Part shown: positions 1-5,322 of the stretch, piece after piece
Position numbering within the stretch: the first letter of the stretch is position 1
Layout: every line of letters begins with the position of its first letter
NCBI GenBank assembly: GCA_030672345.1
Contig: DAOVGO010000031.1
Span: 1-12,322, forward strand
Direction of reading: 5' to 3'
Length of the DNA: 12,322 bases
From: Methanosarcinales archaeon
GTDB taxonomy: Archaea > Halobacteriota > Methanosarcinia > Methanosarcinales > Methanogasteraceae
Notes under the pieces: model-generated
The model's input: the letters and a program-made list of their open reading frames with translations, nothing else
What the model was told of the DNA's origin: nothing
The model's database searches: none
Position numbers and translations under genes: made by a program

Positions 1-142
1 TGAAACTTTATTCTTGCCGCTCACTAAATATAATGATATACATACGTATCAAGTGCACTCAACTTTTTGGTGATCTGATATATTAGTGTCGATGTGTTGA
101 GTCAATCCATCGTGAAAGGTTAATGTGACAAAGTAGAATTAG
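1..142. other. AT-rich stretch without a gene
   Basis: This stretch is AT-rich with stop codons in the frames I read and no recognisable protein. A TAG at 140-142 closes the frame just upstream of the methyltransferase stub that follows. If the missing part of that gene ever lay here, it can no longer be read as protein. Confidence 0.5.
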
Positions 143-340
143 GACACTACCAAAATTCTCCGACCATCAGGTCTTCTCTCCATTACTGAACAACCAGGAG
201 ACCCCGACTTCTTACCTCTGCCGGTTGTCCGTTCGTTGGCTGAACAACAGGGGTTTGAATTCGTTGAGAGCTACGGCAAGAAAAAGAATTACACTGCGAA
301 CTTCATGAAGCCAGTTCAGATAGGTAGGAGTAAACTGTAA
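143..340 (+). pseudogene. C-terminal fragment of a class I SAM-dependent methyltransferase
   Basis: The frame is open from just after a TAG (140-142) to a TAA (338-340) but has no ATG, GTG or TTG in its first half, so it is a gene stub. The peptide reads like the last third of a UbiE/Methyltransf_11-type class I methyltransferase: LRPSGLLSITEQ corresponds to the usual 'LKPGG.LSI.E' strand and loop, followed by DPDF, a helix with LAEQQGFEFVESYG, and a terminal NYTANFMKP strand. The SAM-binding N-terminal Rossmann part is absent, and the first G of the PGG turn has become S. The assignment is my recognition of the fold signature, not a search result; the substrate cannot be inferred. It lies beside other decayed DNA (hairpin cluster, IS66 remnant), which suggests a degraded or transferred segment. 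Confidence 0.55.
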
Positions 341-370
341 AGAGGGATAAATATGACTAAAATTCTTTTT

Positions 371-588
371 GGCGGCGTTCGGAACGCTGCTGTTGCTTCG
401 CAACATTGCCTCGCTTTCGGCTCGGTCATATAACAGCGGATAAAAGGGAAATCAAAGATTTCCTTAAATTGCCTTCGGCAACTTCTTTTATCCGCGAAAC
501 GTTATATGCCATTGCCCCGCCCCCTGTGGTAAGGAAATATATGGAAAACAACCGGCAATCCGTGCCGGTTGAAATTATTTATAAATAA
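371..588. repeat. Multi-hairpin element (cruciform-like cluster)
   Basis: Several perfect inverted repeats are packed together. 375-380 pairs with 382-387 (GCGTTC). 391-396 pairs with 400-405 (TGTTGC, loop TTC). A compound structure runs from 427 to 508: outer arms CATATAAC (427-434) and GTTATATG (501-508), next arms of 11 bp (436-446 with 485-495), and inside two hairpins, GGAAATC/GATTTCC (447-453 with 457-463) and TTGCC/GGCAA (469-473 with 477-481). Then come AACCGGCA/TGCCGGTT (550-557 with 563-570) and a 14-bp AT palindrome (575-588). CATTGCCTCGC (404-414) recurs almost exactly at 510-520. A small open frame crosses the element but looks incidental. It may be a folded single-stranded recombination site (integron attC-like), an IS200/IS605-type or REP-like end, or a structured RNA. 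Confidence 0.7.
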
Positions 589-750
589 ATATGTAATTCT
601 CTACTTATATAGAATTTCATATAAGTGGATATATGCCCCATACTATGGAATAATACTTGTTTTAGTGTAGCTACTCACCATCCCACCACAAAATTTATTA
701 TTAATGAGATTATATTTTCAATCACAATCGTTGCAAATAAAATATTTCAT
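589..750. other. AT-rich intergenic stretch
   Basis: No gene is visible. A 7-bp inverted repeat, CTTATAT (604-610) with ATATAAG (619-625), lies near the left side; the rest is A/T-rich sequence leading into the IS66 fragment. Confidence 0.4.
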
Positions 751-1120
751 TTGATTGATTGAGAACGCGATGTGCATACCCAAACCCGCGATGAGATTCG
801 TGCCGCTTACCAGCAAGGAGAAGAGACCACCCTTCGGCTATTTGATCACCTTATTCAGGAATTGCCGAGCCCCCTCCACTGATGGACTCAAGAAGCCGTA
901 CCAAGAGCTCGAGGAAACCGGGCAACAACAAGAGTGGCGGACAGGAGGGACATGTTGGTTACACTCTAAAACCGGTGGAAGAACCAGATCACATAGAGCT
1001 GCACGAGGTCGAGCGATGCGGCAGGTAGCGGCGCAATTCACAAAGATGTCGAAGCAGACGATCATCAAAGACGGCAGGTCTTTGACATTCCGCCAATGCA
1101 GATCGAGGTGACCGAACATC
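751..1120 (+). pseudogene. Decayed IS66-family transposase fragment (N-terminal part)
   Basis: Three successive plus-strand frames carry pieces of one protein in the right order. From 763, after a TGA at 760-762: RDVHTQTRDEIRAAYQQGEE and a leucine-rich helix, the usual N-terminal region. About 872-1020: a PSTDGLKK-like piece, then KPGNNKSGGQEGHVGYTLKP, VEEPDHIELHEVERCGR; this is the hallmark of IS66 transposases ('SSKPPSSDGLKK...GGQPGH.G' followed by the IS66 zinc-finger region). About 1018-1118: a cysteine residue region, RRQVFDIPPMQIEVTEHQ. The frame changes near 870 and near 1025, the NSxNSSKP stretch is missing, and the catalytic DDE half is absent. A perfect 9-bp inverted repeat (1108-1116 with 1133-1141) lies at the point where homology ends. 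This is a non-functional IS relic. Confidence 0.85.
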
Positions 1121-1221
1121 AGGGCACCCGCCTTCGGTCACAACTTCGTGAGCGTCAGACGTCGGAAACAATTGACCAAACCCTGCGCCACCCTCGGGCG
1201 GGCACGCATCCGTCTACAAAA

Positions 1222-1617
1222 TCAGAAGATCACACACCCCTTTGTCCCGTCCACCTCAACAGGATCACCGTCATGGAATACCGCAAACGGATCCTGTTCC
1301 AGCCGGTCCACGAGCGGGATATCGGATATGATCGCCCCGACAGCGACGATCGTCTCGGATGCGAGGTTGATCATGGCGCACGGGGCTGCATTGTTCTTTT
1401 TTAGGCTGTAGATCACATACGAGCCGACAGTGGAGCCTTTGCCATGGGGAAAGATGAAAACACGGTCTGCGATCGAGACGCCCCTCTTCGGATGGTCTTT
1501 TTCCATGATGATCCCGGTTTTAGGATCGATTCCGCCGAGGAACGATATCGGCGTCTCAGAGATGAGCACCCTGCCAGAAGCAACCCCTTTCGAGACTGCG
1601 TGACCCGCAATCATCAT
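1222..1617 (-). CDS. Phosphomevalonate dehydratase (aconitase X) small subunit, DUF126 swivelling domain
   Basis: This 131-residue protein matches the AcnX swivelling-domain family. Together with a large subunit (formerly DUF521) the archaeal enzyme dehydrates 5-phosphomevalonate to trans-anhydromevalonate 5-phosphate in the archaeal mevalonate (isoprenoid) pathway. Visible signatures are PISFLGGIDPKTG (residues 23-35), the glycine-rich PHGKGSTVGSYV loop (57-68) that forms part of the active site, and GAIISDIPLVD (94-104). I chose the ATG at 1617 because it forms an ATGA overlap with the mptE stop and has GGAG five bases upstream; the ATG at 1614 is an alternative, and an upstream in-frame ATG at 1647 lies deep in mptE. 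Translational coupling to mptE is likely. The large-subunit gene is not next to it: the downstream side is the IS66 relic. The family call is firm; the exact reaction rests on family knowledge. Confidence 0.9.
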   Translation of the reverse strand: MMIAGHAVSKGVASGRVLISETPISFLGGIDPKTGIIMEKDHPKRGVSIADRVFIFPHGKGSTVGSYVIYSLKKNNAAPCAMINLASETIVAVGAIISDIPLVDRLEQDPFAVFHDGDPVEVDGTKGCVIF

Positions 1618-2276
1618 AGATACTCCTCGATCAATCGCTTTGCCCACATCAGTTTCTTCCTCTTGATCTCACCGACATCGGGATCGTCGTAATCGAACCC
1701 GAAGAGCGCAATACTCCTTGCATGGAACGCTTTTGCCAGAAAGACGCACCGATCCCCGTCTGAGAACCCGCCGAAGTTGTGAATGTTGTCAAACGGCTTT
1801 GACTGGGTCGTGCCGAGCACCCGTGCCCGCTCAAGCCGCGGCACAACCGACCGGACCGCGGGGATATTGTCGCCATGCGCATGTACCACCACGAACGACC
1901 CTTTCTTGCTCGCAGAGATGATGTCATCGATTATTCCGTCCAGATCGGTCACGATCACGTCCGGAACCATCCTGTTCTTCAAGAGAACGGTCGTTGCGCC
2001 ATCTGCTGCGATGATCGCCCGGTTCTGCCTGATCTGCTCGACCGGCTTGAGCGACTCGGTCGATTCGATCGACCCGATATCCGCACCGAGCGATGGCGCA
2101 TTCCCGCATACTGAAACGTCCCTTCCGGATATGATATCCTCGAGGTCCTGCAATCTGCCGGCGTGGTCGCCAAGCAGGTCTGAGAGAATGCGGGCGCTCT
2201 TTTCATCCTCTGACCGATCAAAGCCGAAATCTGCAAGGATTTCCGTGTAGAGCGGCTCCCATTCGTCAAATTCCAT
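1614..2276 (-). CDS. mptE: 6-hydroxymethyl-7,8-dihydropterin pyrophosphokinase, MptE/DUF115 type
   Basis: At 220 residues this is the archaeal 6-hydroxymethyl-7,8-dihydropterin pyrophosphokinase, which activates the pterin with ATP before coupling to the arylamine in tetrahydromethanopterin (or folate-like) synthesis; it is cytosolic. The whole motif series of the DUF115 family is present: CGNAPSL (57-63), ADGAT (91-95), VTDLDG (109-114), HAHGDN (132-137) and NFGGFSDGDR (167-176). I set the start at the ATG at 2276, giving MEFDEWEPLYTEILADFGF, the usual N-terminus of the family; the frame is open to 2399 but that would overlap moeA. It is divergent from moeA across about 61 bp and overlaps the aconitase X gene by ATGA. 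It supplies the carrier used by Mch, encoded in the same window. Confidence 0.93.
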   Translation of the reverse strand: MEFDEWEPLYTEILADFGFDRSEDEKSARILSDLLGDHAGRLQDLEDIISGRDVSVCGNAPSLGADIGSIESTESLKPVEQIRQNRAIIAADGATTVLLKNRMVPDVIVTDLDGIIDDIISASKKGSFVVVHAHGDNIPAVRSVVPRLERARVLGTTQSKPFDNIHNFGGFSDGDRCVFLAKAFHARSIALFGFDYDDPDVGEIKRKKLMWAKRLIEEYL

Positions 2277-2337
2277 GTCCAAATCATCGGTTGGGGGATG
2301 GTTAAGTTTTTCTATCTGGCAGAACCGGTCTATTATC
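2277..2337. promoter_or_regulatory. Divergent promoter region between mptE and moeA
   Basis: Only 61 bp separate the two start codons. An A/T-rich core around 2301-2312 (TTAAGTTTTT on plus, AAAACTTAA on minus) sits about 27-36 bases ahead of both starts, the distance expected for archaeal TATA elements giving very short leaders. Neither gene shows a strong ribosome-binding site here, consistent with near-leaderless transcripts. The assignment is by spacing and composition only. Confidence 0.4.
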
Positions 2338-3522
2338 ATGGTCTTCAGGAAACGTACCCGCGCAGGTCTTGCAAAAGAGATGTTTCTCGGACGTATCAAC
2401 CCGATCGAAAGAAGAGAAGAGCTCGCAATCGAAGACGCTGTGGGCAGAATCCTTGCAGAGGATATCGTATCGGAGGTCGATGTTCCGGATCACAGACGCT
2501 CGGCGATGGATGGGTATGCGGTTTTTGCGGACGATACCACTGGTGCATCAGAGGCGAGTCCGGCACTTCTCGTAGAGGGCGTCGATTGCATGCGGGTGCA
2601 CACAGGATCGCCCGTGCCTGACCAGATGGATGCGGTGGTGATGATCGAGGACACCCTGTCGGCAGGGGATGGAGGGGTGGTCGAGGTCCGTTCTGCAGTG
2701 CACCCGAACAAAAACGTCAGCCTGATCGGTGAGGACGTCTCCCGGGGCGAGACTGTGTTTTTGGCAGGGCATCAGATCAGGGGCTGTGATGTCGCAATGC
2801 TTGCAATGCTTGGCATCGCTGATGTCCGGGTATTTGCACGCCCCCGGGTTGCGATCATCCCGACTGGGTCGGAACTTGTCCAGCGAGGCGGCAAGATCGG
2901 GGATGGTAAGATTCGGGAGACGAACGGGCTGATGGTCAGTCTGTACGTCGAACAATGGGGCGGAATCCCTGACCACAGAGGGATCGTCATCGATGATCCT
3001 GATCTGATTGAGAAGGAGATTCTTGCATCTCTGGATGCAGGGTCTGATGCGATCATCCTCTGCGGCGGCACGTCGGTCGGAGCAAGGGATTATGTGCCGG
3101 GCGCAATCGCTTCAGTCGGAGAGCTGCTCGTGCATGGCGTTGCTTTGAGCCCGGGAAAGCCAGCTGCGCTTGGTATAATCGACTGTGCACACAGCGTGCC
3201 CGTGCTCTCGCTGCCGGGCTACCCTGTCGCGTGTCTGATCGCATCAATCGAGTTCGGACGCCCGGCGATCCTGAAACTGGGGCGCGTGCCCGCAAAGCCG
3301 GACCTGATACTCCGTGCACGCCTCGGCTCAAAGATCGCCTCAAGGATCGGGTATGTCACATACACACGGGTTTTGGTGGACGGCGGCGTGGCTCATCCGG
3401 TCATGACGTCAGGCGCGGGCATTCTCAGTTCGGTCACGCGATCAGACGGCTTCGTCATCATCAAAGAGGAACTGGAAGGGCTCGATTGCGGCGATGAGGT
3501 CGATGTGGTCTGGATCGAGTGA
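2338..3522 (+). CDS. moeA: Molybdopterin molybdenumtransferase, MoeA
   Basis: This 394-residue protein is a full-length MoeA, the enzyme that inserts molybdate or tungstate into adenylylated molybdopterin to finish Moco/Wco, for instance for formylmethanofuran dehydrogenase. Visible signatures: RINPIERREELAIEDAVGRILAEDI-type N-terminus (19-43), SAMDGYAV (55-62), HTGSPVP (88-94), PTGSEL (175-180, usually TGDEL), the MoCF-binding core GGTSVGARDY (243-252, usually GGxSxGxxD), PGKPA (272-276) and LPGYPVA (292-298), then the domain IV C-terminus. I chose ATG 2338 over the upstream in-frame ATG at 2275, because KRTRAGLAKEMFLGRI is a typical MoeA beginning and the longer form overlaps mptE. Substitution of D by S in the TGDE loop is a mild oddity. 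It is cytosolic and likely monocistronic. Confidence 0.95.
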   Translation: MVFRKRTRAGLAKEMFLGRINPIERREELAIEDAVGRILAEDIVSEVDVPDHRRSAMDGYAVFADDTTGASEASPALLVEGVDCMRVHTGSPVPDQMDAVVMIEDTLSAGDGGVVEVRSAVHPNKNVSLIGEDVSRGETVFLAGHQIRGCDVAMLAMLGIADVRVFARPRVAIIPTGSELVQRGGKIGDGKIRETNGLMVSLYVEQWGGIPDHRGIVIDDPDLIEKEILASLDAGSDAIILCGGTSVGARDYVPGAIASVGELLVHGVALSPGKPAALGIIDCAHSVPVLSLPGYPVACLIASIEFGRPAILKLGRVPAKPDLILRARLGSKIASRIGYVTYTRVLVDGGVAHPVMTSGAGILSSVTRSDGFVIIKEELEGLDCGDEVDVVWIE

Positions 3523-3610
3523 AACTCGCCAGAGGTCCTCGGGATTTTGATCCCGCATACGCCCCACCGGCATACCAAAAACCGCCGGAGATCGGGGGTG
3601 GGGGCAAACA

Positions 3611-3793
3611 TCAGGAAATACCCTCGATATGCCGCCTCACAACACCCTCGATCTCGCTGATGCTCTCAAGAACCGTGATCTCCCGCATCTGTTTCAGCGA
3701 TCTCGCGTTCTCGATGTCCACATCCCGCACAACATAATCGGTGGATGAGAGTCTCGGGCTTTCTGATATGCCGAGCAGATTTATGGTTCTCAT
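3611..3793 (-). pseudogene. Chimeric deletion remnant of the flavoprotein pair (ISF N-terminus fused to AfpA C-terminus)
   Basis: The 60-residue open frame is a fusion. Residues 1-22 (MRTINLLGISESPRLSSTDY, VV) match the N-terminus of the iron-sulfur flavoprotein at 7128-7754 (19 of 22 identical). Residues 23-60 (RDVDIENARSLKQMREITVL and on) match the last 38 residues of the AfpA-like protein at 6578-7135 (about 32 of 38). The codons between, roughly 990 bp of the intact pair (7688 to 6697), are gone. The upstream 60 bases, including TATA box and GAGGTGG ribosome-binding site, are also shared with the intact copy. The fused protein lacks both the Fe-S cysteines and the flavin-binding core, so it is probably non-functional, although the frame stays open across the junction. 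The frame could extend to 3898, but the shared RBS decides the start at 3793. Confidence 0.88.
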
Positions 3794-3855
3794 AAAAGCC
3801 ACCTCTTCTGTCCTTTCGTGAAGTCTTATATGTGCCTTTATATGTACTCGCCCAT
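3794..3855 (-). promoter_or_regulatory. Duplicated promoter of the chimeric flavoprotein remnant
   Basis: On the minus strand an ACATATAAAG-type TATA box (about 3836-3846), then a shared spacer and GAAGAGGTGG ahead of the ATG at 3793. The same arrangement precedes the intact operon near 7755-7805, with a 6-bp length difference beside the TATA box. The conservation shows that promoter and gene start were duplicated together. Confidence 0.65.
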
Positions 3856-3868
3856 ATTTCACCTCTAA

Positions 3869-3889
3869 CAGCCTGACAGCCTGACAGCC
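3869..3889. repeat. Short tandem repeat of GCCTGACA
   Basis: The 8-mer GCCTGACA occurs twice back to back and is followed by GCC (3871-3889), preceded by ACA. It lies between the remnant's promoter and the promoter of the antitoxin-like gene. GCCTGACAG occurs once more near 8077. The function is unknown; slippage is a sufficient explanation. Confidence 0.6.
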
Positions 3890-3903
3890 CCTGCACAACC
3901 ACA

Positions 3904-3913
3904 GATTTAAGTA
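3904..3913 (+). promoter_or_regulatory. TATA box for the UPF0175-type gene
   Basis: TTTAAGTATA lies 34 bases ahead of the ATG at 3947, a standard archaeal TATA-to-start distance for a leader of about 10 bases. There is no clear Shine-Dalgarno sequence, which fits a near-leaderless message. Confidence 0.55.
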
Positions 3914-3946
3914 TACGTTCTAATAAAATGTAATCACAGATCAACC

Positions 3947-4252
3947 ATGAAAACGATATCTGTCCGACTGCCAGAACAATATCTGCATGATATCGAAGAG
4001 GCATGCAAACTGGAACTCGTTGACAAAGGAACCATGCTCCGTAAACTCGTTGGTACCGGGCTTCGAGAATACCGCACCAAGAAAGCACTGGAATTGTACC
4101 GTGAAGGAAAGATATCCCTCTGGAAAGCAGCAAGAATGGCTGGAATGACATACCGCGGTGCGCTTGAGGAGTTAAAGAGATCAAACATTCCTTTTCAATA
4201 TGAAAAAGAGGATCTGGATGTGGATATCAAGTGGGCTCTGAAAGAGGAGTAG
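3947..4252 (+). CDS. UPF0175-family antitoxin-like DNA-binding protein
   Basis: This 101-residue protein starts with a ribbon-helix-helix-like strand (KTISVRLPEQYLHDIEEACK) followed by a helix-turn-helix-like stretch, KISLWKAARMAGMTYRGALEE, and the short acidic tail DLDVDIKWAL. That is the usual build of archaeal UPF0175 proteins, which commonly sit directly upstream of a DUF3368 PIN-like gene and are regarded as antitoxins of type II modules. That is the case here: the next gene is a DUF3368-type gene whose reading frame overlaps or abuts the stop codon. The protein is intact even though its partner is broken. It probably represses its own promoter (TATA box at 3904). The family call is strong; the antitoxin role is inferred from context. 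Confidence 0.8.
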   Translation: MKTISVRLPEQYLHDIEEACKLELVDKGTMLRKLVGTGLREYRTKKALELYREGKISLWKAARMAGMTYRGALEELKRSNIPFQYEKEDLDVDIKWALKEE

Positions 4253-4752
4253 TTGTAAGCAATTCAGGACCGCTGATCCACCTTGCAAGAATAGATCGGC
4301 TGAATCTTCTCAGACAATTGTGTGGGACGGTGGCAATACCCGTTGACGGCAAAATCGAGGTTGTGGACCGGGGGAAATAAGAGGGGGCAACAGATGCATT
4401 CCTGATAGAGAGCGAGATAAGAGCTGGCTGGATCGTAATTGAAGAGATCGCCACCAACAACAGTGTAAAAGAAATTGCAAAGAGTGTGGGGATCGATATT
4501 GGAGAATCTGCTGCTATAATGCTTGCAAGAAAAAAGAAATGTCCAATTCTTCTCGATGATCTTGCGGCAAGACGGTTTGCTATTGGTCTGGGGCTGGAGG
4601 TTGCTGGCTCGATCGGTGTGCTGATCCGATCCGCAAAGATTCGGAAACTATCGAAGAGTGAGGCACTGGATGTGCTGGAGAGGCTTGCACGGGTGATGTG
4701 GCTCAGTATCGATGTCTATGAGGATGCCAGAAAGACTATCGAGGGATTATGA
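4231..4752 (+). pseudogene. DUF3368 PIN-like toxin gene, interrupted by an in-frame stop
   Basis: One frame reads VVVSNSGPLIHLARIDRLNL from 4249, the typical N-terminus of DUF3368/PIN-like nucleic-acid-binding proteins with the conserved S-N-S/T-PL and first acidic-site neighbourhood, then runs into TAA at 4378-4380 in DRGK*EGATDAF. After the stop the same frame resumes through DIGESAAIMLA (the G-E-x-x-A active-site helix), LDDLAAR (acidic D-D pair) and a conserved GSIGVL strand to TGA at 4752. The start is also weak: no ATG, with GTG at 4231 inside the upstream gene as the only in-frame candidate. TAA is not a known recoding codon in these archaea (pyrrolysine uses TAG), so a pseudogene is the simplest reading. 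An internal ATG at 4486 could give only an 88-residue fragment. Intact members cleave RNA by family inference. Confidence 0.8.
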
Positions 4753-4863
4753 TTGCGGGGGTAGTAACTATTCATATACACCCATCCAATAACAGCGATT
4801 TTTGCATCTCTATTCCGTCCCTGAACCTTTTTCATGCGAGATAGGAACTATGTGCCTGCCCAA
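4753..4863. other. Intergenic stretch between convergent genes
   Basis: This 111-bp gap separates the broken PIN-like gene (plus) from the end of the NikL-like gene (minus). No clear hairpin, promoter or small gene is visible. Confidence 0.4.
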
Positions 4864-5322
4864 TCACTCATCCTTTGGTTGGCGAGCTTGCTTATAGCTC
4901 TTGTACCATAAAGAAATGCCAAGTATCCCGAAAAGATACCCCAGACCCGCAATGACTCTGAAATAAAGTGGGGACTCGCCTCCACCCTGCGTTCCTATTC
5001 CGCCTGTTGCAGTCATATTGATCGTCTGCTCATCCCTGTGACCTGTTGACTCGACAACAACCAGCCATTCCTTCTCAAATTTGGGATCGAACCTGAACAT
5101 ACCGTCTTTATCGGTCTTACCTTCTTTATACAGCCGCCCGTCAGGATGGAAGACCTCTACATCTGCATACTGCACAGGTACAGGTTCCACGCCGCCGTAG
5201 TACGCCTCGACGCAGATCGAGTCGATCCTGTAATCGATGACGAGCGCGTGTCCTGATACGACAGCGGGACCAAGGCAGAGTATCGCAAGAATCGAGATCG
5301 CCGGTATCAGACCTCGCTTCAT
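4864..5322 (-). CDS. Exported, membrane-anchored accessory protein of a nickel/cobalt uptake system (NikL-like)
   Basis: At 152 residues it has a signal peptide (1-24, MKRGLIPAISILAILCLGPA then VVSG), a beta-sandwich of the carboxypeptidase-regulatory/transthyretin type with PDGRLYKEGKTDKDGMFRFDP (about 59-80), a flexible glycine-rich link and one C-terminal transmembrane helix (about 120-141) with a basic, cytoplasmic tail. This layout matches the small NikL-type components found with archaeal NikMNQO/Cbi-type metal transporters. Cleavage after VVSG would expose His25 as the new N-terminus, a possible metal ligand. It overlaps the upstream NikK-like gene by ATGA, so the two are co-translated. 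The transporter core (NikM, NikN/Q, NikO) is not in the window. The nickel role is inferred from the partner and family; a cobalt or general metal role is possible. Confidence 0.65.
   Translation of the reverse strand: MKRGLIPAISILAILCLGPAVVSGHALVIDYRIDSICVEAYYGGVEPVPVQYADVEVFHPDGRLYKEGKTDKDGMFRFDPKFEKEWLVVVESTGHRDEQTINMTATGGIGTQGGGESPLYFRVIAGLGYLFGILGISLWYKSYKQARQPKDE

Noticed and set aside
352..432. Small frame starting ATG 352 with a GAGGG just upstream
   Set aside because: Only 26 codons, most of them within hairpin sequence; a plausible-looking start but no conserved protein features.
406..588. 60-codon plus-strand open frame over the hairpin cluster
   Set aside because: It runs straight through the inverted repeats, has no ribosome-binding site or family resemblance, and its composition mirrors the palindromes.
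755..1111. 118-codon plus-strand open frame
   Set aside because: It strings together out-of-frame parts of the IS66 relic; the true homology shifts frame within it.
2275..2337. Longer moeA start at 2275
   Set aside because: The extra residues (KSSVGGWLSFSIWQN) are not MoeA-like and overlap the mptE start; ATG 2338 gives the family N-terminus.
3794..3898. Extended N-terminus of the chimeric remnant
   Set aside because: The extension covers the duplicated promoter and RBS, which is non-coding in the intact copy.
3666..4184. 172-codon minus-strand frame across the remnant and the antitoxin-like gene
   Set aside because: It crosses two unrelated elements, lies antisense to a recognisable UPF0175 gene and shows no family features.
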